This document shows, piece after piece, positions 9,420-19,563 of a DNA stretch of 64,000 nt. Positions within the stretch are counted from its first letter, which is position 1; every line of letters starts with the position of its first letter. Under the pieces are notes generated by a model, which worked only from the letters and a program-made list of their open reading frames with translations, was not told the DNA's origin and did not search any database. The translations under genes were made by a program, and so were the position numbers. Source of the stretch: Leptospira sp. (lineage in GTDB: Bacteria; Spirochaetota; Leptospiria; Leptospirales; Leptospiraceae); the NCBI GenBank assembly GCA_020831715.1, contig JAFIGA010000048.1, positions 1-64,000 of the forward strand. Direction: 5' to 3'.

Positions 9420-12239
9420 CTAAAAATTCATCCCCAGAGTGATCCAAATATTCCTTCTTTCCAAAGGATGTTGGGTGGGATAGTAATCTCCCGTTGCATT
9501 TCGAATTCCCGGATCGAAGAAAAGATCATTTGATGCATTATTGACTAAGATATTTAAATAGAGTCCTTTGTAGATAAAATTCTCCCAGCGAAAATTCGCC
9601 TTAAGCATCGTATAACTTGCGACAGCATTACTTGGATTGGTGGCAATAGTTCTTCTTACATCCACATAGCTACCACTCAAGAAAAAAGAAACATCCTGGT
9701 TGAAATGAATTGTAAAACCAAGATTCCATTTGTGTGGTGCAATATGAGGAACTGCACCCCTTGTGGGAACAGTGGTCTCTCCTGTAATCTCTTCGAAGAG
9801 GTAAATATACAAATCATCAACAGGATTGTCTTTTTCTCTGCCTCTTGTGCTGGGAGAGTTTTGCAAGGTATTGGGAAGGTTTGTATACCTTGCATCTGTA
9901 AAAGTATAATTGGCAAATAGATCTAGCCAGTCCAGTGCTTTGACGTTATTGGCGAATTCCACTCCGCGTATATTTACTTCTCCCAGGTTTTGATTTTGAT
10001 TCCAGGCTCCGGCAGAAGGTTCATTCCCATCAATCGGTATATCATCCAGGGTTCGTACTTCCAAGATAAGGTTGGATATTTTATTATCATAGGCATGTAA
10101 TGAACCCATCCATCTCTGAAACAGGTTGTAACTTACTCCCAATTCTCTTGTTTCCATAGTTTCCGGAGCTAGATCAGGATTAGATTTTCTTTGGAGAGTT
10201 TGGGAAAACAATTCAAATGGTGTAGGTTCCCTAAATCCTGTACTATACAATGCCTTGAAAGTAAGTTCTCGTATGGGTTGGTAGAGCAAACTCATTCTAG
10301 GATTGGTAGCTGCTCCATAGGTAGAAGTTTCATCATGACGAATACCACCTAATACTGTAACTTTTTCCCAGAAGCGAATGGATTGTTGGATATACCCGGC
10401 AAAGTTATTGATATCCACTCGTTCATAGGTTCCATAACCCTTTGCAACTACGAATTGACGAGCAACTATACCAACAACAGTTGACATGTATTCATTTGGA
10501 TTATAAAATAATTTTTCTTCAATCTGATAGGCATAATCCGGTCTATCATAATTCGAACCGATTGTAAAATCTCCCGTTCTATATTCTACACCAGGACCTA
10601 CCTCATTAGGATATGTTTCCTTACTTGATCCCATAATCTGTGTATGGCGAATGACTGCTTCTGAATCCAATGAGAGACTATCGGTAAAATCATGTTCATA
10701 TCCCATTGCCACTGAGTGGTTTTGAAAGTCCCAATTGGATCCTATAAAACCTTCCGGACTTGCCGTCCCATTCAACACACCTAGAAGACGAGCGGAATTT
10801 CTTGCATCAAAATTCCCGGTCTCGAGTCCTCTTTGGCTAAAATCAATCTGTTGATTTCCATTTGCAAAGGTTCCTTCTCCTTGGTGGTATTTCCAATTGA
10901 TAGTTTGGAAACGGAATTTATCCATTTTGAATTTAGCCGTTACATTATAAGACTCTTCGTGGGAATTGTTATAGTTGGGTGACCAATAGTGGCCGGTAGA
11001 AGATGCATCCGGTTGACAAGCTCCCCCGCAAAGCTTATTCTCTACAGGATCGGATCCATTCAATCTTCCTATTCCTCCAAAATTGGGACCTTGTGTCTTG
11101 TAAGCATAACCTGCTACACTATATTGGATTTTTCCGGAATCGGAATGACCTCTTGCAGAAAAATTAGCCGCAGCTCCTGGATTGCGAAAACCACTTTCAT
11201 AGCTTCCATACATTACTTCAGCATGGTTTCCCGGTGAAGTTTTCCCATCTTTTGTGATAACATTGATAATTCCATTGAATGCATTTGCTCCATAGAGTGC
11301 AGACGCAGGACCCGATACAACTTCTATACGATCCACATTCATCAACGGAAATCGAATGGAGCCGGCAAGAAATCCGTTCTCATTTATGTTGTTATCTTGA
11401 ATACCATCAATATATATATTGGTTCTGTTGTTATTTCCAATCAAGCCTCGCTGGTGAATCAGCTCAGGAAAGATACCATAGTTGTGCTGGAAGTCGAATC
11501 CGGGTAGGTCTTTTAAAGCATCAACTAGAGTTCGGTATCCCCTTTCTCTTATCTGTTTTGCGGTAATAACATAAACAGCCGCAGGAGCCTCGGATATTTT
11601 TACTTTGGTTTTTGTCGCAGACACAACTTCGATTTCTTCCATAATTCTAAAAACTTGTTCTGCTTCTTTGGAAATATCACTCTTGGCGATGGGAAAAGCT
11701 TCTTCTCTTGAGACTTTAGTCGAAGAAAGATGCTCCATGATTTCCTGTCTCTTTTCTTGACCTGTTGGGTTTATCTTTAATTTCAAAGCGAGTCTTTTGG
11801 TAAAACGATCCATTGTAATGGAGTCATCTTGCTTAAGGTCCGCACCGGATAGATCCAAACCTTCGATTTTTAGTATTTCATCGGATGAACTAAAAGCATC
11901 GATCACTCTCCCGGTGGTGGGGTTGTATACTTGAGCATAGACTTCCAAGTTTCCCAAATGACTTCTTCCATAAAATCCACTTAGGTAAAATTGCGCATTT
12001 TGCCTTTTCGCATAATTTAAATTAGATTCCAGTGAATTGTAAGGAATTTCTTGAACAGTAAAGTTGTTTTTTTGTAATTGAGATTTTAGTGATTGAAATA
12101 ATAAAGATGCTGTCTTGTCCTCTTGAGTTTTGAGTGGACGAAACTCACCAACATAGATCAGTTTAGATTCGGATTGTGCATGAATAGAAAGAGAAAAAAA
12201 TAATGTTACAATGACCAAATAATTTCTAAAATTTTCCAT
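9420..12239 (-). CDS. TonB-dependent outer-membrane receptor with N-terminal extra domain
   Basis: Plug-domain motifs (EVVSATKTKVKISEAPAAVYVITAKQI, RIEVVSGPASALYGANAFNGIINVITK), long beta-barrel, C-terminal WITLGMNF; about 200 residues precede the plug. Confidence 0.92.
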   Translation of the reverse strand: MENFRNYLVIVTLFFSLSIHAQSESKLIYVGEFRPLKTQEDKTASLLFQSLKSQLQKNNFTVQEIPYNSLESNLNYAKRQNAQFYLSGFYGRSHLGNLEVYAQVYNPTTGRVIDAFSSSDEILKIEGLDLSGADLKQDDSITMDRFTKRLALKLKINPTGQEKRQEIMEHLSSTKVSREEAFPIAKSDISKEAEQVFRIMEEIEVVSATKTKVKISEAPAAVYVITAKQIRERGYRTLVDALKDLPGFDFQHNYGIFPELIHQRGLIGNNNRTNIYIDGIQDNNINENGFLAGSIRFPLMNVDRIEVVSGPASALYGANAFNGIINVITKDGKTSPGNHAEVMYGSYESGFRNPGAAANFSARGHSDSGKIQYSVAGYAYKTQGPNFGGIGRLNGSDPVENKLCGGACQPDASSTGHYWSPNYNNSHEESYNVTAKFKMDKFRFQTINWKYHQGEGTFANGNQQIDFSQRGLETGNFDARNSARLLGVLNGTASPEGFIGSNWDFQNHSVAMGYEHDFTDSLSLDSEAVIRHTQIMGSSKETYPNEVGPGVEYRTGDFTIGSNYDRPDYAYQIEEKLFYNPNEYMSTVVGIVARQFVVAKGYGTYERVDINNFAGYIQQSIRFWEKVTVLGGIRHDETSTYGAATNPRMSLLYQPIRELTFKALYSTGFREPTPFELFSQTLQRKSNPDLAPETMETRELGVSYNLFQRWMGSLHAYDNKISNLILEVRTLDDIPIDGNEPSAGAWNQNQNLGEVNIRGVEFANNVKALDWLDLFANYTFTDARYTNLPNTLQNSPSTRGREKDNPVDDLYIYLFEEITGETTVPTRGAVPHIAPHKWNLGFTIHFNQDVSFFLSGSYVDVRRTIATNPSNAVASYTMLKANFRWENFIYKGLYLNILVNNASNDLFFDPGIRNATGDYYPTQHPLERRNIWITLGMNF

Positions 12240-12418
12240 ATATAAACCTTGAGTGAATAATTATTTTTAAAAAATATTACTCAAATCTATATGAATAGAA
12301 AAAGGTGTATAGAAAAAAATGATATTTGAGCTATATTTTAAAATTAATTTACAAAATATTTACATGATTCTATCAAAGTAAACTTTGTTAGCTAACGATG
12401 TTTATGTAGACTTGAATA

Positions 12419-13762
12419 TTAAACAACACCTTGAGCAATCATTGCATCAGCGACCTTTACAAAGCCTGCAATATTTGCACCGTTGGCATAGCTAATACTT
12501 CCATCTTTTCCTTTTCCATATTCAAGGCAAGCTCGGTGAATTCCTTTCATGATAGAATGTAGCTTTTCATCAACTTCTTCTCTTGTCCATGAGAGCCGCA
12601 TTGCGTTTTGGCTCATTTCTAGTCCGGATGTTGCTACACCACCGGCATTGGATGCTTTACCGGGCGCATAGAATACTCCTCGATTCTCAAAATAATGAAC
12701 TGCATCATTGGTAGTGGGCATATTTGCACCTTCCGCAACACAGATTACTTTATTGGATACCAGAGTCTTGGCATCCTCCAGATTCAACTCGTTTTGAGTA
12801 GCACAAGGAAGAGCGACGTCTACCGGAACATGCCAAGGTTTCTTCCCCGGTAAATATTCAGCATTGGTTTCTTTGGCATATTCTTCCACTCGACCGAATT
12901 TTTTGTTCTTAATATGCATAAGAATATCAAGTTTCTCGTAATTAATCCCTTCTTCATCCACCACAGTTCCACTCGAATCGGAGATAGTTACGACTTTTGC
13001 ACCGAGATGAAGACACTTCTCAACAGCGAATTGTGCAACATTGCCAGATCCGGAAACTGATACTCGCATACCTTCCAAACCTTTCTTTTGATAATTCAGC
13101 ATTTCCTGTGCAAAATATACGGTTCCATAACCGGTAGCTTCAGGTCGAATTAGCGATCCTCCAAATGGAACTCCTTTCCCGGTAAAAACACAAGAAGAAT
13201 CATTGGATAACTTTTTCATCATGCCAACTAGATAGCCAATCTCTCTTGCTCCAACTCCTATATCCCCGGCAGGAATATCTCGATCCGCTCCTATATGACG
13301 AAACAATTCTGACATAAATGCTTGGCAAAATCTCATAATCTCTCCTGAGCTCTTTCCCTTAGGATCAAAATCAGAACCGCCTTTTCCACCTCCCATGGGA
13401 AGAGTTGTAAGAGCATTTTTAAAAGTCTGTTCAAATGCAAGAAATTTGAGAATAGAGAGATTTACACTGGGATGAAAGCGAATTCCTCCCTTATAGGGAC
13501 CGATTGCTGAATTATGCTGAATACGATATGCACGATTTACATGAACTTCACCTTGATCATCAACCCAAGCCACTCTAAAAATGATAATTCTTTCCGGTTC
13601 CACCAATCGATCTAAGAGTGAGTGTTCTGCATATTGAGGATTATTTTCAATAAATGGCCACAGACTAGTGAAAACTTCTTTTACAGCTTGGTGGAATTCT
13701 TCTTGTCCTGGATGTGTTTTTTTTACATAATCTAAAAATTCAATAAGGGATTTGTATTTCAT
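12419..13762 (-). CDS. gdhA: NADP-specific glutamate dehydrogenase
   Basis: Full-length GdhA (FRVAWVDDQGEVHVNRAYRIQHNSAIGPYKGGIRFHPSVN, PMGGGKGGSDFDPKGKS). Confidence 0.97.
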   Translation of the reverse strand: MKYKSLIEFLDYVKKTHPGQEEFHQAVKEVFTSLWPFIENNPQYAEHSLLDRLVEPERIIIFRVAWVDDQGEVHVNRAYRIQHNSAIGPYKGGIRFHPSVNLSILKFLAFEQTFKNALTTLPMGGGKGGSDFDPKGKSSGEIMRFCQAFMSELFRHIGADRDIPAGDIGVGAREIGYLVGMMKKLSNDSSCVFTGKGVPFGGSLIRPEATGYGTVYFAQEMLNYQKKGLEGMRVSVSGSGNVAQFAVEKCLHLGAKVVTISDSSGTVVDEEGINYEKLDILMHIKNKKFGRVEEYAKETNAEYLPGKKPWHVPVDVALPCATQNELNLEDAKTLVSNKVICVAEGANMPTTNDAVHYFENRGVFYAPGKASNAGGVATSGLEMSQNAMRLSWTREEVDEKLHSIMKGIHRACLEYGKGKDGSISYANGANIAGFVKVADAMIAQGVV

Positions 13763-13877
13763 ATCTTAGTATAAAATTACAAATTGTCCGAAAATGTCGA
13801 GTTTTAAAATTAGATTTGTCGTCGTAAGTAATGGGAAATCCTAAATAGGAAATCATATTCATTGACAAGCTATAAAA

Positions 13878-14972
13878 CTACAGATTATTGTAGAATCCCT
13901 CGAATGCCTCTGTAAAAGCAGTCGGTTGTTCTATAAATGGAAAATGACCTGAGTCAGCAATCAGTCTTGCCTTTATAGTTGCTTTGCCTCCCATTCTTAG
14001 ATTTGCCTGAACCGACAGAGCATCATTTCCAATGATGAAATTAGATGGAATTAGATCTTTTTTTCCATGAACCAATAAAACCGGATAGTTTATATTCCTC
14101 AATTGAGTTGTCAGATTCAAGTTGGAATTTCCAATGCCAGGACCTTGTAAATTTCCATAGGCAGCAGTATCTATAATCAAACTTGAATTAATCAATGATG
14201 ATACAGCTAATCCATTATGAATGGTTCTATCCGAAGGTGAGTTGAATCGGAGACTTTGAGAATTTTGACTTTTTCCGATATTTGAGTTGTAATCTGCAAA
14301 ATAAAATTTAAATGTAAAATCGTAATAATCTTTGAATGCATTTGAGGAAGGACTGAAATTAGAATCATTAGGCGTTAGAAGTCTAGCCTTTTCCACAATA
14401 ATTCCAACATTTTGCAAGGTAGCTCGATCAATTAAATTATTTAAAAATTGACCATAATAACTATGATGTGCTCCGGCGCTTCCAACTAAGGCTAGAGATT
14501 TCACATTGTTTTTGTATTTGTTGTCTGTTGCATAGAGCATAGCATAAAGCCCACCCCAAGAGTGACCGAGTATATTTATTTTCTCACCAAGCCCTAGTTG
14601 CACACGGATTGCATCCAAGTCTTGCAAAAACTTGTCTTTGTTTATGAAGTTGGCATTGAGGTCTGAGGATCCAACGGAACCGCCGGAGAGACCGGTTCCT
14701 CTTTGGTCGAAGAAAATCAGTTGCTTTCCGGCTCCGATGGTTTGGGAAAGGTGAGCGACAAGATAGTTGTGATCCAGTCCGGGACCACCGTGGAGAACTA
14801 CCACGGGTGTTCCTGATCCAACTTTTTTGAAAAAGATAGGAGTTCCATCTACAGAACGAATAATTCCTTCTTGAGTATCTTTTGAACTGTTGAAACAATC
14901 CCAATTGACAGTAAATGTTAGCAAAAATCCTAAGATGAGTAACTTAAATGTTCTGAAAATATTAAAATTCAT
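13878..14972 (-). CDS. Alpha/beta hydrolase (proline iminopeptidase-like), secreted or lipoprotein
   Basis: HGGPG oxyanion motif (VVLHGGPGLDHNYL), nucleophile elbow GHSWGG, C-terminal DSGHFPFIEQP. Confidence 0.88.
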   Translation of the reverse strand: MNFNIFRTFKLLILGFLLTFTVNWDCFNSSKDTQEGIIRSVDGTPIFFKKVGSGTPVVVLHGGPGLDHNYLVAHLSQTIGAGKQLIFFDQRGTGLSGGSVGSSDLNANFINKDKFLQDLDAIRVQLGLGEKINILGHSWGGLYAMLYATDNKYKNNVKSLALVGSAGAHHSYYGQFLNNLIDRATLQNVGIIVEKARLLTPNDSNFSPSSNAFKDYYDFTFKFYFADYNSNIGKSQNSQSLRFNSPSDRTIHNGLAVSSLINSSLIIDTAAYGNLQGPGIGNSNLNLTTQLRNINYPVLLVHGKKDLIPSNFIIGNDALSVQANLRMGGKATIKARLIADSGHFPFIEQPTAFTEAFEGFYNNL

Positions 14973-15048
14973 ATATGCTCCTAATTCAAGAGAACATTTT
15001 GAATCTAAACTTAATTCACTTTCTAGTCAATAAAAAATTTTGGTAATT

Positions 15049-15843
15049 TCAGGAAACCTTCTGAAGCAGATTGACTGTCAATTTTATATTTCGAATTGTT
15101 ATTTCTTTTTTCATATATTTCTCGACACACTCGTTATATATCTCTCTCAATTGAATAAGTTGACCCATATAACTAAAAATCGACCATATTGCCATTCGTC
15201 CGATTGAAATGTTGGGGTAATCGTGAGATGGCATGTCGTTGTTTTTGCCTGTGGATTTGATTAGAAATGTCTCATCTTGAATTGGTTTAAAACCATGTTT
15301 ATCCAAGAATGGTTTAGTTACATTAAATGTATCAAGGCGAGCATTCGTTATCTCGGCATGTCTTGTGAATAAGTCCTTAAACAATGGATCAACATCCGAA
15401 GCAGATAGATCCGGTTCAATCATGAGGAAAAAACCCCCAATATTCAATATGCGGTGGATCTCTGATATTGCCTTTTCCAGGTCGGGAATATGTTTAATCG
15501 TAAAATGGGTGAGTGCATAGTCAATACTTCTGTCGGCAAAGCTGGAACTATATATATTTTCATTTAACCAATGTAATGTAGGGTGGGTTATCTGAGCAAA
15601 ATTTATCAGATCCTGAGATCTATCCAGTCCATACATCGTATAACCGGGAAATTGTTCCTTGAGTAGTCCTGTGAGTATACCGGTTCCACATCCTATGTCC
15701 AAATATACTTTATTAGAAGATGATGTCGGAGGTGGGAATTTTTCAAGGAAAGTCTTGATAACAGGGTATGTAACCCTGGTCAATGAGGCTAGTCTTGGAA
15801 TTTCTTCCTGTAGAGATAACGAATCTAGGTAAAAATCATTCAC
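15049..15843 (-). CDS. Class I SAM-dependent methyltransferase
   Basis: Motif I YLDIGCGTGILTGLL, motif FADRSIDYALTHFTIKHI. Confidence 0.88.
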   Translation of the reverse strand: MNDFYLDSLSLQEEIPRLASLTRVTYPVIKTFLEKFPPPTSSSNKVYLDIGCGTGILTGLLKEQFPGYTMYGLDRSQDLINFAQITHPTLHWLNENIYSSSFADRSIDYALTHFTIKHIPDLEKAISEIHRILNIGGFFLMIEPDLSASDVDPLFKDLFTRHAEITNARLDTFNVTKPFLDKHGFKPIQDETFLIKSTGKNNDMPSHDYPNISIGRMAIWSIFSYMGQLIQLREIYNECVEKYMKKEITIRNIKLTVNLLQKVS

Positions 15844-15860
15844 GACGTTTAGGTAACTTG

Positions 15861-16238
15861 TTAGTTGAACAAGGCCTCTTGCTCAGGAGACTTGTCAGGG
15901 AAATCTAAGACTAAATCAACCCAAAGTTTTTTGAAATTAAGGACTGTTTTTATCTGCCATGAAACTTTTGCAGATCCTAAAATACGAACGGGAGTATATT
16001 TTTTATTTCTACATTCAATGAGAAAAAGACTCAGTGTTGTAATTCCGGAACTGTTCATGAAGTTTAAATTTTGAATGTCAACGGTCATCTGGTCGTTTGT
16101 ATTTTCAATACCGGTTTTTAGAACTTTTTTTATTTCCTCATATGAGGCTAAATTCTGTAATCTCATAGAGCCCGTCATTACAACTTTTTTCTCTGCTGGG
16201 TCATAATAGGCTGAGTATTCTTCGGTTTTTACTTCCAT
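15861..16238 (-). CDS. STAS-like anti-sigma-antagonist-type regulator (slr1659-like)
   Basis: 125 aa, VDIQNLNFMNSSGITTLSLFLIECRNK resembles the STAS switch region; next to an ATPase-like regulator. Confidence 0.7.
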   Translation of the reverse strand: MEVKTEEYSAYYDPAEKKVVMTGSMRLQNLASYEEIKKVLKTGIENTNDQMTVDIQNLNFMNSSGITTLSLFLIECRNKKYTPVRILGSAKVSWQIKTVLNFKKLWVDLVLDFPDKSPEQEALFN

Positions 16239-16253
16239 TATTTCTAATCCTGA

Positions 16254-16808
16254 CTATTGTTCTGTGATATTCAAATAGGCTTCCACAGTCACCTCATGTC
16301 GGTCACTGTCTAATTTTTTAAATTGGTAACCGAAACGAATCGGATAATCTTTGTAAAGCAATAAATACCCCATGCCTGAGGTATCTCCTTCGTCCGAAAG
16401 ACTCTCCAATTGTTCATAATATAATTTCTCGATATCTCCTGAAAGATTTTTTTTTATGATTTCTTCAAAATTTGCTCTGATTCGATCGGACACTATGTTG
16501 CGTATTTCTATCTTGATTATAGTTGAATAATATTTTAGATCAAGATCGATCAAACCATTGCGAGGTTTGGCAAATTTAGCGGCATTCTCCACTAACTCAT
16601 TTACAACAGTGGATACAGAATTTCTAATGTAGTCGTTTAGGCTTGCATTATTAACGAAAAAGTCAGCAGTAAAATCAGATACTCGACCAATCCTCTTCCA
16701 TTGTGACATCATATCGATCGGTTGGAGGCGCATAAATAAATGAGATTCCGGTGGCAATATATCAGGTATCAATTTAAAATCTGAATATTGAATTATTTCG
16801 GCAGCCAT
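16254..16808 (-). CDS. GHKL/HATPase-like regulator (slr1658-like)
   Basis: N-box TVVNELVENAAKFA and G-box-like GMGYLLLYKDYPIRFGYQ. Confidence 0.7.
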   Translation of the reverse strand: MAAEIIQYSDFKLIPDILPPESHLFMRLQPIDMMSQWKRIGRVSDFTADFFVNNASLNDYIRNSVSTVVNELVENAAKFAKPRNGLIDLDLKYYSTIIKIEIRNIVSDRIRANFEEIIKKNLSGDIEKLYYEQLESLSDEGDTSGMGYLLLYKDYPIRFGYQFKKLDSDRHEVTVEAYLNITEQ

Positions 16809-16915
16809 TTTAATTTTTATAGATTTCCATTTTTTTGACTATACAACAGAGAGTTTTTTTATATTTTTTTTGTATAGGCGAATTTGTCAAGGATTCGTGT
16901 TTGAGAGGCAATAAT

Positions 16916-17509
16916 TTGAAAGAACTGTATCTCGGAGATTTTGATAAGGTAATCCCCGAAGGAATGAAACCAGAAAGCAATGTAGAAATCATGATCACGC
17001 CTTTAGATCTGGTTACTTATTGGAAAAGGGTGGGAATTCTTGTCGACTTTGTTGCAGGTTTTTATACATATTCATTTTTACCTGCAGACAAGCCCGTTCA
17101 AGATATTTCCGGGACACCTGTATTTACATCAATATCCACAGTGTTCAATGAAATGGTTGAGAATGCTGCCAAGTATTCTATGGACAAAAAGTCTCGTATA
17201 AAGATCAATTTGAACCAATATCAAAATATATTTAAAATGCAGATCGAGAATTCTACCAGTATAGAATCAGCGATGAATTTTTATGATGTAATGAAAGAGA
17301 TTTTTCAAGGGGAAGATTTGGAATTGATGTATATCCAAAAGCTCGAAGACAATTGCGAGAACAATCCGCACGGACACTCCGGGATTGGGATCATGATGAT
17401 ATTGAAAGATTATCCGGTTAAGATGGGAGTTCGTGTTCGAACTGATGAAGAAAATTCAGCCGCTTATGTATTAATTGAAGTTTATTACGACACTAGCTCA
17501 GGCGATTGA
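16916..17509 (+). CDS. GHKL/HATPase-like regulator, paralogue of 16254..16808
   Basis: TVFNEMVENAAKYS and GIGIMMILKDYPVKMGVR match the neighbour; proposed TTG start at 16916 with GAGAGG about 7 nt upstream (ORF track gives 16835). Confidence 0.68.
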   Translation: MKELYLGDFDKVIPEGMKPESNVEIMITPLDLVTYWKRVGILVDFVAGFYTYSFLPADKPVQDISGTPVFTSISTVFNEMVENAAKYSMDKKSRIKINLNQYQNIFKMQIENSTSIESAMNFYDVMKEIFQGEDLELMYIQKLEDNCENNPHGHSGIGIMMILKDYPVKMGVRVRTDEENSAAYVLIEVYYDTSSGD

Positions 17510-18226
17510 TTCGGCTTGGGCGAAAAAAGCCCTTATCTCATCCGTATTATCGGTAAAGAAGATTACCGAAGAATAATCAGGTCTTACGGGTAAAAATACC
17601 ACAGCTTCATCATAGAATACAACTTGTTTTAGGTCTCGTGGTTCATAAGTATAAGAAAGATTTTTGACTCGAAAGATTAGCTTTCCGGATTCCTCGAAGA
17701 GTGCACCCTCACCAATTCTTCTTAAGTCAGTAAATGCATCTTCAGTAAGTTCAATGGAAGAGAAGTCACGATTTTCCAAAGGAAGTCTGCCTTTGGTGTC
17801 TAGGAAGAGAAGCCCCTTTACAATGAGTCGTTCTTCGGGTGCGGGTTCTACATTTTTTCCATCACTTCCTAATATGGTTACAGACTCTACAATTTCCGGT
17901 TTTTGCTCAATAGGAGATGGTTGCGTAAATACGATATTATCCGATGGGTGTGATTGTGTTGAAGCAGGGTATGAGGAAGAGAATTCTCTTTCATGTAGAA
18001 TCCTTTCTTCCATGTCACTGTCTATATTGCCCGGTCTTTTTCTGGCATAGTAGAGGCTTTCTTTTAGATCTTCTTCGGATAATTTGCCCCTTCTTCTACC
18101 GGGCTCCTGGAAATTCTGCCTTGATTCCATCTTGCTCGGCTGGGATGCTCCTTCTGTCGGTGCCATGGAGACATAGACAAAACACAGCACTCCTACAAGA
18201 ATCATAGCTATCGCAATATAAAGCAT
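17498..18226 (-). CDS. Hypothetical protein with N-terminal TM anchor
   Basis: 242 aa, MLYIAIAMILVGVLCFVYVSMAP, low-complexity linker, C-terminal folded region. Confidence 0.7.
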   Translation of the reverse strand: MLYIAIAMILVGVLCFVYVSMAPTEGASQPSKMESRQNFQEPGRRRGKLSEEDLKESLYYARKRPGNIDSDMEERILHEREFSSSYPASTQSHPSDNIVFTQPSPIEQKPEIVESVTILGSDGKNVEPAPEERLIVKGLLFLDTKGRLPLENRDFSSIELTEDAFTDLRRIGEGALFEESGKLIFRVKNLSYTYEPRDLKQVVFYDEAVVFLPVRPDYSSVIFFTDNTDEIRAFFAQAESIA

Positions 18227-18325
18227 CTTGCTTTTATTATCAGGATTTTGTCTCTTATTCTGTAGCAGAATTTTCTTAGTTTACATATTTCCACCAAAAA
18301 TTTGTATGAAAAGTAGGACGTATTT

Positions 18326-19561
18326 ATGCTCGAAGAGACACCCACAACGATAGGACAGAAGATTTGGAGAGGACTAATTGGTTTTTTTCTGGGGATTCTG
18401 GTTTTGATGCTGATTATCACGCTTTTGCCCGCAGGAGATATGGAAGAAAGCCTTATCAACCAACTCACCGGTAGGGTCAGTACGAAAGCCGGTAAGATCG
18501 GAAATCAATCCATACCAATGGATTATTTCAATGCCGCTAGACGGGATTGCTATTATCAATATAAAGAATATGCTCCCCAACTTGCCGACAACGAAGGTAT
18601 GATTTCCAATTGTGCCTTTCAGACACTTCGTTCAGTTGTGGTTGGTAAAGAACTTGCTGACTCTTTTGGATACCAGGTATCAGAACTAGCCATCAAAAGA
18701 GAATTATCCAGACAAGCGAGAGAATACCATTCTCAAGTGTCCCAACAAGCCGGTTATGATAAAGAAGATCTTCGTTCAGTAGAAGACATCTACAGAAATC
18801 TATTGAGAAGCGAGCCTATACTATACAGAGTGGATGTTTCTACCGCAAAATCATTATTTGATGGATTTATGCGAGCTACTGTTAAAAAAACAGAGTCCGA
18901 AATCGGAATCGAAAAAGAATCCAACTTGGCAAAAATCTCAATCAGGCTGGTTCCATTTTCCAACTCTGTGTTATCTGAAATCGTAGAAAGAGAACTCACT
19001 ATATCTGATGATGAGATCCGAAAAGAATACGACAAACAAACGAAAGCAGGTACTACTCCCAAAGGGGAAGACGGAAAGCCATTATCTTTTGATGAAAGAA
19101 AATCCATCCTAACCAGCAAAATTCGATTGGATAAAAAGAATAAAGCTATTGAAGAAAAAAGAATTGAATTGAACAAGAAAAGAGAAGACGGAGCTAGTTT
19201 GGAAGAACTTGCTCAGATTGTTTCTTCCAAGCCGGTTCTATTCAATAATTTAGGAATTCAATCTCTTGGCTCTCTAAGCCAAGGGGATAAGGTTTACAGA
19301 TTGACACAGGATCAAGAGTTCCTAAAAGACATGAGTGAGAAAGGATTTGGAACAGGTAAGATCGGTGGACCTTATAAAGACGGTGATAAGAACTATTTCG
19401 TAGAATTCACTTCTCTTTCCCTTCCAGACAATCTGGTTGCATCCGGTAGTATTGAGCGTGAGGACAGCCGCAGTCTATTAGGTGGATTTTTCTTGGAGAT
19501 CAATCAATCTCTTGGTAAGGAAAGACCTTTAGTTCGAAATGTTCGGATAGCGGGAGAGTAA
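18326..19561 (+). CDS. Membrane-anchored SurA/PpiD-like periplasmic chaperone-type protein
   Basis: N-terminal TM (IGFFLGILVLMLIITLL), helical SurA_N-like region (GKELADSFGYQVSELAIKRELSRQ); no convincing PPIase catalytic domain read. Confidence 0.6.
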   Translation: MLEETPTTIGQKIWRGLIGFFLGILVLMLIITLLPAGDMEESLINQLTGRVSTKAGKIGNQSIPMDYFNAARRDCYYQYKEYAPQLADNEGMISNCAFQTLRSVVVGKELADSFGYQVSELAIKRELSRQAREYHSQVSQQAGYDKEDLRSVEDIYRNLLRSEPILYRVDVSTAKSLFDGFMRATVKKTESEIGIEKESNLAKISIRLVPFSNSVLSEIVERELTISDDEIRKEYDKQTKAGTTPKGEDGKPLSFDERKSILTSKIRLDKKNKAIEEKRIELNKKREDGASLEELAQIVSSKPVLFNNLGIQSLGSLSQGDKVYRLTQDQEFLKDMSEKGFGTGKIGGPYKDGDKNYFVEFTSLSLPDNLVASGSIEREDSRSLLGGFFLEINQSLGKERPLVRNVRIAGE

Positions 19562-19563
19562 GG

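Noticed and set aside
11279-11566. Plus-strand ORFs inside the TonB receptor gene
   Set aside because: Antisense to conserved plug-domain codons; no independent support.
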